The notes below the pieces were generated by a model that saw only the letters and a list, made by a program, of their open reading frames with translations, was not told where the DNA came from and did no database searches. Shown here piece by piece: positions 1 to 6,885 of a stretch of DNA of 13,275 bases. Made by a program: the position numbers and the translations under genes. The DNA comes from Planctomycetaceae bacterium (GTDB lineage Bacteria > Planctomycetota > Planctomycetia > Pirellulales > JAEUIK01): assembly GCA_016793185.1 (NCBI GenBank), contig JAEUIK010000536.1, positions 1-13,275 of the forward strand, given 5' to 3'. Positions within the stretch are counted from its first letter, which is position 1. Each line of letters begins with the position of its first letter.

Positions 1-727
1 AGAACGCGCCGCTGGCGTCGCTGATGGCGACGACCTTGAACTCGGCTTCGCTGAGGAACTTGGCGGCATGCGAACCGACGTTGCCGAAGCCCTGGATGGC
101 GACGCGCGTCTCCTGCGGCTTGCGCCCCAGGCGGCTGATCGTCTTGACGGCGAAGATCCCGACGCCGCGTCCCGTGGCTTCCTCGCGTCCGGGAAGTCCG
201 TACAGCTCGACCGGCTTGCCCGTCACGCAGGCGGGGCTGAAACCGTGGTACTTGGCGTACTGGTTCATGAACCAGGCCATCACGTCGGCATTCGTGCCCA
301 TGTCGGGGGCCGGAATGTCGGTGTCGGGGCCCAGCAGGTCGTGCGTGGCGTCGACGAAGCGCCGCGTGATCAGCTCGAGCTCGCGCTGGCTGAACTTGCG
401 CGGGTCGATGGCGATGCCCCCCTTGGCCCCCCCATAGGGAATGTTGACGACCGCGGTTTTCCAGGTCATCAGGGCCGCCAACGAGCGGACCTCGTCCATG
501 TCGACGTCGGGGTGGAACCGCAGTCCCCCCTTCATGGGCCCCCGGGCTTTGTCGTGCTGGACGCGATAGCCGATGTAGGTGGCCACTTCGCCGCTATCCA
601 TCTCGATCGCCACCTGCACGCGAACTTCGCGCAGCGGGGTGATCAGCAACAGACGCATATTGGGGGTGAGCTCGAGATGATCGGCCGCCTGATTGAAGTA
701 CAACTGCATCGAATCGAAGGCACCCAT
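1..727 (-). CDS. gdhA: Glutamate dehydrogenase (Glu/Leu/Phe/Val dehydrogenase family), N-terminal part, cut by window edge
   Basis: Reading leftward from the ATG at 727-725, the frame stays open for 242 codons plus one base to the window edge. The family interconverts glutamate with 2-oxoglutarate plus ammonium in the cytoplasm, using NAD(P). Visible motifs are PMKGGLRF (residues 64-71, substrate lysine K66), MTWKTAVVNIPYGGAKGG (87-104, with K90 and catalytic K102), PAPDMGT (139-145, catalytic aspartate D142) and the Rossmann nucleotide loop GFGNVG (213-218). These match the conserved lysine and aspartate set of the hexameric enzymes. A full protein is normally about 410-450 residues, so roughly the last 40% lies outside the window. 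The start fits the family (short leader MGAFDSMQLYFNQAADHL). No strong Shine-Dalgarno motif precedes it. NAD versus NADP preference cannot be judged. It is divergent from pyrB. Confidence 0.93.
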   Translation of the reverse strand, partial: MGAFDSMQLYFNQAADHLELTPNMRLLLITPLREVRVQVAIEMDSGEVATYIGYRVQHDKARGPMKGGLRFHPDVDMDEVRSLAALMTWKTAVVNIPYGGAKGGIAIDPRKFSQRELELITRRFVDATHDLLGPDTDIPAPDMGTNADVMAWFMNQYAKYHGFSPACVTGKPVELYGLPGREEATGRGVGIFAVKTISRLGRKPQETRVAIQGFGNVGSHAAKFLSEAEFKVVAISDASGAF

Positions 728-1055
728 GCGTTCGTCTCTCCTCGTGTCCCCAGATACCTGGTGGCGAGCCGGGCGCCACGCGCAATGCCGACCGGGTACG
801 GCGTCGCCGCCGGCAGCCGGTCCCCGCCGCCGGTCGCCGCGTGCAGCGACGGAGTGTCGCGCGGTCGGCGCGGCCTATTCTATGGTGGACTGCGGGGGCG
901 CGGAAAGCACGCTTCCCACTCGAGTTTCGCCCAGCGGGCCCGGTCGAGCGCATCCGCCGCGCGGCTTGCAGCGCAGGGCATGGGTGTTAGAATCGCGCTG
1001 AACGCCGCAGAGCCACGAGGGCGCGGCCGACAACTCGCACTTCGGGCTTCGCGGC
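728..1055. other. Divergent intergenic region between glutamate dehydrogenase and pyrB
   Basis: This 328-bp GC-rich stretch has no credible gene. It must hold the start signals of both flanking genes. A TAGAAT hexamer lies on the minus strand at 882-877, facing glutamate dehydrogenase, with no good -35 box at the usual distance and about 150 bp before the start. A better plus-strand promoter candidate facing pyrB is at 966-993 (separate entry). I saw no tRNA, riboswitch or PyrR-type attenuator, but could not fold the region computationally. Confidence 0.6.
966..993 (+). promoter_or_regulatory. Putative sigma70-type promoter for pyrB
   Basis: An extended -10 element is visible: TG at 985-986, one base, then TAGAAT at 988-993 (five of six matches to TATAAT). 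A weak -35 candidate TTGCAG (966-971) is 16 bp upstream. Transcription would start near base 1000, giving a leader of about 55 nt before pyrB. This is inferred from consensus matching only. Confidence 0.4.
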
Positions 1056-2033
1056 ATGAGCACCACCACGCTTCCCCCTGACGCCGCGGCAACGACGTGG
1101 ACACGCCGCGATCTCTTGAGCCTCGAGGAGCTCACGGCCGGCGAAATTCGGCTGATTCTCGACACGGCCGTCACGTTCAAGGACGCTGCCCGGCACGCCA
1201 GCCACAAGGTTCCCCTGTTGGCGGGGAAGACCGTCGCCAACCTCTTCTTCGAGAACTCGACGCGCACGCGCACCAGCTTCAACCTGGCCGCCCGGCGCCT
1301 CGGCGCCGACACGGTCGATTTTTCCCCCTCGGGCAGCAGCCTGGCCAAGGGGGAGACATTCGTCGACACGGCCAAGAATCTCGAAGCCATGGGAATCGAC
1401 TGCGTCGTGGTGCGCCATCACACGCCCGGGACACCGCAGTTGTTGGCGCAGAACCTGAACTGCGCCGTGATCAATGCCGGCGACGGCCCGCACGAGCATC
1501 CCACGCAGGCGCTGCTGGACATCCTCACGATCCGGGATCATCGCGGCGACCTGAAGGGGTTGAACGTCGCGCTCGTCGGCGACATCGCCCACAGTCGCAC
1601 CGCCCGGTCGAACCTGTGGGGCCTGCAGAAGCTGGGGGCGCACGTGATCCTCTGCGGACCGACGACGCTGGTCTCGAAGCGGTGGGAGGAGCTGGGCGCG
1701 GAGGTCTGCCACGATCTCGACCAGGTGCTCCCCCGCGTCGACGTGGTGAACCTGTTGCGCATCCAGTTCGAGCGGCAGGTGACGCCGCCGTTCCCGTCGG
1801 TGCGCGAGTACGCGTTGCTCTACGCGATGAACAAAGAGCGACTGGCGCTGGCCAAAAAGGATATCCTGATCCTCGCGCCGGGGCCGATCAATCGGGGCGT
1901 CGAAGTCACGCCCGAGGTGGCCGACGGTCCGCACTCGGTAATTCTCGAACAGGTCACCAATGGCGTGGCGGTCCGGATGGCCGTTCTGAACTTGATTCTC
2001 GGAGGGGGGCGAGCGGCCCGGCCGCAATCCTAA
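1056..2033 (+). CDS. pyrB: Aspartate carbamoyltransferase catalytic subunit
   Basis: This 325-residue protein joins carbamoyl phosphate to aspartate, the second step of de novo pyrimidine synthesis. Conserved sites include the carbamoyl-phosphate loop FENSTRTR (65-72), the mobile-loop lysine in SSLAKGE (K99), VVRH (R120), HPTQALLD (148-155, catalytic H148), GDIAHSRTARSN (175-186) and LLRIQFER (233-240). Length is normal for the catalytic chain (about 305-330). The usual HPGP motif near the C-terminus reads APGPINRG here (274-281), a His-to-Ala change. No regulatory chain (pyrI) is present; the next gene, 2 bp downstream, is pyrC, so the two are surely cotranscribed and probably translationally coupled. 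The ATG at 1056 has no clear Shine-Dalgarno motif, but the following sequence aligns with the family's N-terminus (RDLLSLEEL). Confidence 0.96.
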   Translation: MSTTTLPPDAAATTWTRRDLLSLEELTAGEIRLILDTAVTFKDAARHASHKVPLLAGKTVANLFFENSTRTRTSFNLAARRLGADTVDFSPSGSSLAKGETFVDTAKNLEAMGIDCVVVRHHTPGTPQLLAQNLNCAVINAGDGPHEHPTQALLDILTIRDHRGDLKGLNVALVGDIAHSRTARSNLWGLQKLGAHVILCGPTTLVSKRWEELGAEVCHDLDQVLPRVDVVNLLRIQFERQVTPPFPSVREYALLYAMNKERLALAKKDILILAPGPINRGVEVTPEVADGPHSVILEQVTNGVAVRMAVLNLILGGGRAARPQS

Positions 2034-2035
2034 GT

Positions 2036-3310
2036 ATGGCACGTTTGCTCATTCATTCCGGTCGCGTTATCGACCCAAGCCAGAAGATCGATCGGCTCAC
2101 GAACGTTCTCGTCGAGGATGGCAAGATCGCGGCCTACGACGTCCCGCTCAATGGGCAAGAGAAAACGATCGACGCCACTGGCAAAATTGTTGCCCCGGGG
2201 TTGATCGACATCCACGTGCACCTGCGCGAGCCGGGACGCGAGGAGGATGAAACCATCCGCACCGGCACCGCCGCCGCCTTGGCCGGCGGCTTCACCTCGG
2301 TCGCCTGTATTCCCAACACCGAGCCGCCGATCGACACCCAGGCCCAGGTCGAGTTCGTGCAGCATCAGGCCGCGCGGGCGGACAACGCCAACGTCTATGT
2401 CGTCGCCTGCGTCAGCAAGAATCGCGAGGGGAAAGAGCTCTCCGAGATCGGGCAACTGGTCGAGGCCGGCGCCGTGGCCTTTACCGACGACGGCGCCCCG
2501 ATCTACAACCCCGAGCTGATGCGGCGAGCGTTCGAATATTGCCAGATGTTCGACAAGCCGATCCTGAACCACGCCGAGGTCCGCGAGCTGACCCAGGGGG
2601 GCGTGATGCACGAGGGGCTCGTCTCGTTGATCCTCGGACTGCCCGGCATGCCAGCCGCGGCCGAGGATGTGATGACGAGCCGCGACATCGCCCTGGCCAA
2701 TGCCACGGGCGGGCGCTTGCACATCATGCACATCTCGACCGCCGGCAGCGTGGAACTGGTGCGCCGCGCCAAGACGCGGGGGATTCGCGTCACCACCGAA
2801 GTCTGCCCCCACCACTTCACGCTCACCGACGAATGCCTGCGGACGTTCGACGCCAACTTCAAGATGAGTCCCCCCCTGCGAGCGCAGGAAGACGTCGAGG
2901 CCTGCATCGCCGGCCTGGTCGACGGCACGATCGACGTGATTTGCACCGACCACGCGCCGCACGCCCGGGAGAAGAAAATGCGCGAGCTCGATGCCGCGCC
3001 GTTCGGCGTGGTGGGACTGGAAACGGCCCTGGGGCTGGTGTCGACGTTCCTGGTGGCCAAGGGGCACCTCGACTGGCCCGCCGCGATTGAGAAAATGTCG
3101 ATCAATCCCGCCCGGGTGCTAGGGCTGCCCAAGGGGACGCTCCAGGTGGGGGCCGATGCCGATATCACGATCATCGATCCCGGCGCCAAGTGGAAAGTCG
3201 ATCCCCGCAAGTTCCGCTCGAAAAGCTCGAACACTCCCTACGCCGGCTGGGAGCTGACAGGTCGGGCCGATACCGTCATCGTCGGGGGGCGGGTCAAGTA
3301 CACCGCTTGA
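2036..3310 (+). CDS. pyrC: Dihydroorotase, class I
   Basis: This 424-residue zinc amidohydrolase cyclises carbamoyl-aspartate to dihydroorotate, the third pyrimidine step, directly after PyrB. Motifs in order are DIHVHLREPG (58-67, zinc ligands H60 and H62, substrate arginine R64), PNTEPP (93-98), TDDG (150-153, D151/D152 metal region), NHAE (178-181, H179), MHIST (231-235, H232) and CTDHAPH (303-309, catalytic D305). The set and length fit class I enzymes of about 420-430 residues, which often act with ATCase. The start is the ATG at 2036, just after the pyrB stop. The same frame is open further upstream inside pyrB, but nothing there resembles dihydroorotase and MARLLIHSGRVIDP is a typical N-terminus. 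The only purine-rich run (2001-2009) is too far upstream to be a standard ribosome site, which suggests translational coupling to pyrB. Confidence 0.96.
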   Translation: MARLLIHSGRVIDPSQKIDRLTNVLVEDGKIAAYDVPLNGQEKTIDATGKIVAPGLIDIHVHLREPGREEDETIRTGTAAALAGGFTSVACIPNTEPPIDTQAQVEFVQHQAARADNANVYVVACVSKNREGKELSEIGQLVEAGAVAFTDDGAPIYNPELMRRAFEYCQMFDKPILNHAEVRELTQGGVMHEGLVSLILGLPGMPAAAEDVMTSRDIALANATGGRLHIMHISTAGSVELVRRAKTRGIRVTTEVCPHHFTLTDECLRTFDANFKMSPPLRAQEDVEACIAGLVDGTIDVICTDHAPHAREKKMRELDAAPFGVVGLETALGLVSTFLVAKGHLDWPAAIEKMSINPARVLGLPKGTLQVGADADITIIDPGAKWKVDPRKFRSKSSNTPYAGWELTGRADTVIVGGRVKYTA

Positions 3311-3344
3311 GTCGAGCGCACGCTACTTCGCGGAATGCCGCACG

Positions 3345-3935
3345 ATGGCCCTCATCATCGACGGCTACAACCTGATCCACGGCGCCAACCTCATCGGCGG
3401 CGGCGTCGGCCCCCGCGGGCTGGAGCGCTCGCGACAGGTTCTCCTGGATTTTCTGGTCGCGTCGCTGCCGCCCGACGAGCTGTCGCACACGACGGTCGTC
3501 TTCGACGCCGCCAAGCCTCCGCCGGGGCGGCCGCGCCGCTCCGAATACCAGGGGATCGTCGTGCTCTTCGCGTCGGCCTACGACAATGCCGACGAGTTGA
3601 TCGAAGAGCTGATCCAGGCCGACAGCGCGCCGAAGCGCTTGACCGTCGTCTCGAGCGACCACCGCCTGCACAAGGCGGCGCGGCGGCGGAAGGCCAAGGC
3701 CATCGACAGCGACCGCTGGTACGCCGAGATCGTCAAAAAACGAACGGCTCAACGTTCCCAGCGTCCGCTGCCAGACAAACCGACTGGTCCACTCGCACCT
3801 CATGAGGTCGAGCGCTGGCTGCAAGAACTCGGTGCGTTGCCGGCCGGCGAACGCGCGGAGGATACGGACTGGCCGCAGATGGAGAACCCGTTTCCGCCCG
3901 GCTACGGCGAGGAACTCGACGGGGAGCAGGGGTAG
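3345..3935 (+). CDS. NYN-domain protein of the YacP/Rae1 family, putative ribonuclease
   Basis: This 196-residue cytoplasmic protein begins MALIIDGYNLIHG, the hallmark start of YacP-type NYN domains. Acidic residues expected to bind metal are D6 (with N9), D54 in VVFDA, D83 within YDNADELIEEL (79-89) and D105 in VSSDHRLH (102-109). Bacillus subtilis Rae1 (YacP) is a ribosome-associated endoribonuclease of about 170 residues; the fold is PIN-like. This protein has an extra proline-rich tail (about 140-196) whose role I cannot assign. It starts 34 bp after the pyrC stop on the same strand and probably shares its transcript, though no functional link to pyrimidine synthesis is evident. GGAA at 3330-3333 may serve as a weak ribosome site. 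Family assignment is firm; nuclease activity is inferred. Confidence 0.85.
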   Translation: MALIIDGYNLIHGANLIGGGVGPRGLERSRQVLLDFLVASLPPDELSHTTVVFDAAKPPPGRPRRSEYQGIVVLFASAYDNADELIEELIQADSAPKRLTVVSSDHRLHKAARRRKAKAIDSDRWYAEIVKKRTAQRSQRPLPDKPTGPLAPHEVERWLQELGALPAGERAEDTDWPQMENPFPPGYGEELDGEQG

Positions 3936-3984
3936 CATCGTGGATCCCCGCCGTGCCAAGCAAAGTGCACCACGTATTCCGAGA

Positions 3985-4002
3985 CGTGGACGTAAGTCCA
4001 CG
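3985..4002. repeat. Short inverted repeat, 7-bp arms with GTAA loop
   Basis: CGTGGAC and GTCCACG flank a GTAA tetraloop, giving a compact hairpin about 50 bp after the stop of the NYN-domain gene. It has no T-run and is unlikely to be a classical terminator alone. GTGGAC/GTCCAC hairpins with short AT loops might be a dispersed planctomycete element; this is inference that cannot be tested within one window. Confidence 0.4.
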
Positions 4003-4064
4003 GAGGCTCAATGACGAGGGAATGGCGCGTCATGGACGAGTTGGAGAGCGCCGTGAGATCACCT

Positions 4065-4084
4065 CCCCCGACTGACGTCGGGGG
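4065..4084. terminator. Hairpin between convergent genes, candidate bidirectional terminator
   Basis: CCCCCGAC and GTCGGGGG form a perfect 8-bp GC-rich stem with a TGAC loop, 15 bp from the purD stop codon and 130 bp from the stop of the NYN-domain gene. The position between converging transcripts suits a shared terminator. Neither side has a T-tract directly after the stem, so intrinsic termination is not assured. Confidence 0.5.
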
Positions 4085-4099
4085 CTCATCTGCTTTGCT

Positions 4100-5374
4100 C
4101 TAAAAAATCGCGCGATCCGCGATGTCCTTACGGCACCAGGCGCCGTCCCAGCGGATGGCTTTGACCGCGGTATACGCTTGCAGCTTGGCGGCGGCGATCG
4201 TGGCTCCCGTGGCGGTCACGCCCAGCACGCGCCCGCCGTCGGCCACGATCTGGTCGCCAACCTTGGCCGTGCTGGCGTGGAAGACTTTCACATTCGGGAC
4301 CTGCGCAGCGGCCTCGAGCCCGCGGATCGGGCGGCCCCGTTCGTACTTGCCCGGGTAGCCGGCGCTGGCCATCACCACGCAGACGGCGGAATCGGTGGTC
4401 CATTCGAGCGGCTCGATCCGATCCAGCGAACCGTCGGTCGCGGCCAGCAGCAACTCAAAGAGATCGCTCTTCAGACGCATCATCAGCGGCTGGCACTCGG
4501 GATCGCCAAAACGGACGTTGTACTCGAGAACCTTGGGGCCTTGATTGGTGAGGATCAAGCCGGCGTAGAGCACGCCGCGAAACGGTCGGCGGGCGCGCTT
4601 CAGCGCGTGGACCGTCGGCACGAGCACGCGCTCCTCGATGGATTGCAGCATTTCGGGCGTGATGAGCGGGGTCGGCGAATAGGCTCCCATCCCGCCGGTG
4701 TTGGGGCCCTGGTCGCCGTCATGTGCCCGCTTGTGATCTTGCGCGGGGGCGAGCGTGACGATCGTCTGCCCATCGGTGATCGCGATGATACTGGCCTCGG
4801 GGCCGTCGAGGCGCTCTTCGATGAGGAGTTGATTCCCGGCTTTGCCGAATTCCTTGTCCTTGCCGATGCGGATTACCGCGTCGGTGGCTTCGGCGCGCCC
4901 CTGGCAGACGAAGACTCCCTTGCCCGACGCGAGACCGTCGGCCTTGACCACGATGGGAACGTCCTCGCGCTCCTTGACGAAGGTCAGCGCGCTCTCGGCG
5001 TCGCGAAAGACGTGGTAGTCGGCCGTCGGCACATCGGCCTGCCGGAGCAGATTCTTGCAAAAGATCTTGCTCCCTTCCAACTCGGCGGCGACCTTCGAGG
5101 GCCCGAAAATCTTGAGCTTTTCGGCCTGAAACGCGTCGACAATGCCTTCGACCAGCGGGAGCTCAGGCCCGACGACCGTCAGCCCGACGTTGTTCTGCTT
5201 GGCAAACTGAATCAGCCGCGCGAAATCGGTGGGGGCGATATCGACATTCTCGGCATCCAGGGCAATGCCGGCGTTGCCCGGGGCCACGAAGACCTTATCG
5301 ACGCGCGGGCTTTGCCCGATCTTCCACGCCAACGCGTGTTCCCGTCCTCCGCTGCCGACAATCAAAACGTTCAT
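4100..5374 (-). CDS. purD: Phosphoribosylamine-glycine ligase (GAR synthetase)
   Basis: This 424-residue ATP-grasp enzyme joins glycine to phosphoribosylamine, the second step of de novo purine synthesis. The N-domain begins MNVLIVGSGGREHALAW with APGNAGI (31-37) and GPELPLVEGI (69-78). The ATP-grasp core shows FGPSKVAAELEGSK (90-103), VVKADGLASGKGV (142-154), LLIEERLDGPE (183-193) and AQDHKRAHDGDQGPNTGGMG (211-230). The family signature EYNVRFGDPE is at 284-293. The C-terminal domain ends with the typical IRWDGAWCRKDIADRA. Length matches the usual 420-430 with no gap. The ATG at 5374-5372 is the natural start. A promoter candidate lies 37 bp upstream, so purD may be transcribed independently of the D-glutamate cyclase-like gene 91 bp upstream in transcription order. 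It converges on the pyrimidine genes. Confidence 0.97.
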   Translation of the reverse strand: MNVLIVGSGGREHALAWKIGQSPRVDKVFVAPGNAGIALDAENVDIAPTDFARLIQFAKQNNVGLTVVGPELPLVEGIVDAFQAEKLKIFGPSKVAAELEGSKIFCKNLLRQADVPTADYHVFRDAESALTFVKEREDVPIVVKADGLASGKGVFVCQGRAEATDAVIRIGKDKEFGKAGNQLLIEERLDGPEASIIAITDGQTIVTLAPAQDHKRAHDGDQGPNTGGMGAYSPTPLITPEMLQSIEERVLVPTVHALKRARRPFRGVLYAGLILTNQGPKVLEYNVRFGDPECQPLMMRLKSDLFELLLAATDGSLDRIEPLEWTTDSAVCVVMASAGYPGKYERGRPIRGLEAAAQVPNVKVFHASTAKVGDQIVADGGRVLGVTATGATIAAAKLQAYTAVKAIRWDGAWCRKDIADRAIF

Positions 5375-5410
5375 GGCTTCCGCTCGGTTCCAGTTGGCGT
5401 AGATGGCTGG

Positions 5411-5439
5411 ATTCTAGCGCAGTCGCCCCGAGTCAACAA
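5411..5439 (-). promoter_or_regulatory. Putative sigma70-type promoter for purD
   Basis: Read on the minus strand, TTGTTG (5439-5434) is followed after 17 bp by TAGAAT (5416-5411), five of six matches to the -10 consensus. An overlapping TTGACT (5436-5431) is a better -35 hexamer but sits only 14 bp away. The predicted start point is near 5404, about 30 nt before the purD ATG. Position and spacing are convincing; the -35 choice is uncertain. Confidence 0.5.
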
Positions 5440-5465
5440 GGAACCGCGCCGCGCGGCGCAGCGAC

Positions 5466-6551
5466 TCACGGCGCCAACTCCACGGCGCGGCGCAAACCGC
5501 CGAGAATCTGCAGGTACGTCTCCAGCGGGAGCCCATCGACGGTGGCCTCGCGCAGGCGGGTGACGCCATCGACCGCCGAGGTTTCCCGCACCAGGTGCTC
5601 GATCACCTGACGCTCGCTGGCGAGGTCGCCCGGGGCCAGGCGCGCCGTGAGACCGCGCAAGCGGGCAGTGGCTAACGCCAGTGCATATCCCCCCCAATTG
5701 CTCACACCACAGATCAGCAGGTGCTGCGTCGCGATCCGGCAGGCGATCTGCCCCCCCGGTCCGAAGGGAATGGCGCCGCGGAGACGAGACCAGGGAAGCG
5801 AGCCCATGCCAAGCTCGTTGCCGCCGTCGCCGACGCCGATGGTCGTCACATCGGGATGTTGCGCAAAGTGCTCGAACAAGCGATGGGTTTTGGCCGTGAA
5901 GGGAGTGATGTCGATGCCGCGCATGTTGTGGCAGGCGTCGCGATGTGCGGGGGGGACTTCCTCCTCGAAGAGGGCCAAGGTCGCGGCATCGGCACCCTGC
6001 GCCTCGAGCGAGGCTCGAGTGTGGCTCGGACCGCAGCGTTCGATCGCAATGAGGTGCGTGAGTCCCTTGCCGCGCCGGGCGGCGAATTGCGCGATCCAGC
6101 GATCGGTGGTCGCCGCGAGCTGGGGCGCGTTGCGCTCGCGACCTCCCAGCGGCTCGAATGGGAATTCGACGAGGCATGACTCTGGCAATCCCCGCGCGGC
6201 GCACCCGGCCGCAAGCAGGGGGATGCCGAACGCATCGCTGATCAAGATCGGCTCGATGCCCAATTCGGCCAGCGCCCAGGCGAGATACACGGCCCCGGGG
6301 GGACCGTCGGTCTCGGCGGCCGGCTGGGGCGCGTCGGGGATGGCGAAGCCCGTCACGATCGCGACTTGCCGCGCGGCCGCCAGCGAGGCGGCCGCCGCTT
6401 GGAGCGCCGCCGCAGCCTGGGCTTCGTCCACGACGCCGACGAGTCCGCGCCGCGCGGGATCGCGCGCTAAAAGGGCTGCCAACACTTGCCAGGGAACTTG
6501 GCGTTCGGCCTTCGACATGCTTGCAACCCGCAAGGGGACTGAAATCGGCAT
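5466..6551 (-). CDS. DUF4392 / D-glutamate cyclase family protein
   Basis: This 361-residue protein resembles the DUF4392 family, the C-terminal domain of vertebrate mitochondrial D-glutamate cyclase (C14orf159/DGLUCY), which converts D-glutamate to 5-oxo-D-proline. Visible family blocks are VTGFAIP (66-72), ETDGPPGA (80-87), HLIAIERCG (166-174), HNMRGIDIT (208-216), TIGVGDGGNELGMG (237-250) and the near C-terminal CGVSNWGGYALA (281-292). The enzyme activity is inferred from family membership. In this organism it could recycle D-glutamate from cell-wall turnover. No signal peptide or membrane segment is obvious, so it is probably cytoplasmic. Two starts are possible: the ATG at 6551 and an internal ATG at residue 12 (6518); the first has a modest TAGG motif upstream. 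It lies 91 bp ahead of purD on the same strand and diverges from the Rieske operon. Confidence 0.82.
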   Translation of the reverse strand: MPISVPLRVASMSKAERQVPWQVLAALLARDPARRGLVGVVDEAQAAAALQAAAASLAAARQVAIVTGFAIPDAPQPAAETDGPPGAVYLAWALAELGIEPILISDAFGIPLLAAGCAARGLPESCLVEFPFEPLGGRERNAPQLAATTDRWIAQFAARRGKGLTHLIAIERCGPSHTRASLEAQGADAATLALFEEEVPPAHRDACHNMRGIDITPFTAKTHRLFEHFAQHPDVTTIGVGDGGNELGMGSLPWSRLRGAIPFGPGGQIACRIATQHLLICGVSNWGGYALALATARLRGLTARLAPGDLASERQVIEHLVRETSAVDGVTRLREATVDGLPLETYLQILGGLRRAVELAP

Positions 6552-6792
6552 CAGCCTACCCGAACGAGCGACGGCTCACGACCGGGTGAAAAACGGCCGA
6601 CGATGTAATCTCATGGCGTGTGCGCCGCGCGGCCCGACCAGCGAGCCCGGCGGGCTCAAACTCCGATTGCTGCCGTAACGGCAACCTGCGCCGGCCGCGG
6701 TTACGTAGAGCAGGGGAGAGGGATCCTCGGCGCGATCTCAGCGATTCGAAAAGTCGTCGTTCGACGGGCCGATGCAGGGTGGTTTTGCGGGC

Positions 6793-6825
6793 TGCACCGG
6801 CGAGGCGCATATTTGCGCCAGTGCA
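6793..6825. promoter_or_regulatory. Nested inverted repeat just upstream of the -35 box, candidate operator
   Basis: The core is GGCGCA (6804-6809), loop TATT, TGCGCC (6814-6819), a perfect 6-bp dyad. An outer pair TGCAC (6793-6797) and GTGCA (6821-6825) encloses it asymmetrically. The element ends one base before the TTGACA box at 6827, the usual place for an activator or repressor. It could also be a weak hairpin. No regulator can be named. Confidence 0.35.
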
Positions 6826-6826
6826 A

Positions 6827-6854
6827 TTGACAACAGGCTGGGATGGGATACAAA
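6827..6854 (+). promoter_or_regulatory. Putative sigma70-type promoter for the cytochrome bc cluster
   Basis: TTGACA at 6827-6832 is an exact -35 consensus. A 16-bp spacer leads to TACAAA (6849-6854), four of six matches to the -10 box. Transcription would begin near 6861, leaving a leader of about 180 nt before the Rieske start. A downstream alternative -10-like TAGAGT occurs at 6937-6942 without a good -35 box. Confidence 0.45.
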
Positions 6855-6869
6855 GGTAGTGGTGGAGTT

Positions 6870-6885
6870 TGTGAAAAAAGTCACA
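6870..6885. promoter_or_regulatory. TGTGA-N6-TCACA palindrome, candidate Crp/Fnr-family site
   Basis: TGTGA (6870-6874), AAAAAG, TCACA (6881-6885) is an exact match to the half-sites and spacing of the E. coli CRP consensus. It lies about 16 bp downstream of the predicted start point of the 6827-6854 promoter, where binding would repress, or upstream of a possible second promoter, where it could activate. Recognition by a regulator of this organism is inference. Confidence 0.4.

Noticed and set aside
1097..2035. Upstream in-frame extension of pyrC across pyrB.
   Set aside because: The extension has no dihydroorotase similarity and is a shifted reading of pyrB; the ATG at 2036 gives a normal-length enzyme.
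987..2042. Long minus-strand open frame opposite pyrB (351 codons).
   Set aside because: It is antisense to a clear pyrB gene, has no recognisable motif and shows the Arg/His/Gln-rich composition typical of shadow frames in GC-rich DNA.
2030..3067. Long minus-strand open frame opposite pyrC (345 codons).
   Set aside because: Same reasons; pyrC on the other strand has a full set of dihydroorotase metal-site motifs.
5417..5436. TTGACT paired with TAGAAT as the purD promoter.
   Set aside because: The hexamers match well, but a 14-bp spacer is too short; TTGTTG at 17 bp is preferred.
4178..5563. Long plus-strand open frame opposite purD (461 codons).
   Set aside because: It is antisense to a complete purD and lacks any domain signature.
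6556..6859. Several small open frames on both strands of the divergent region, 70-84 codons.
   Set aside because: They overlap one another, have no motif or good ribosome site, and cover likely regulatory sequence.
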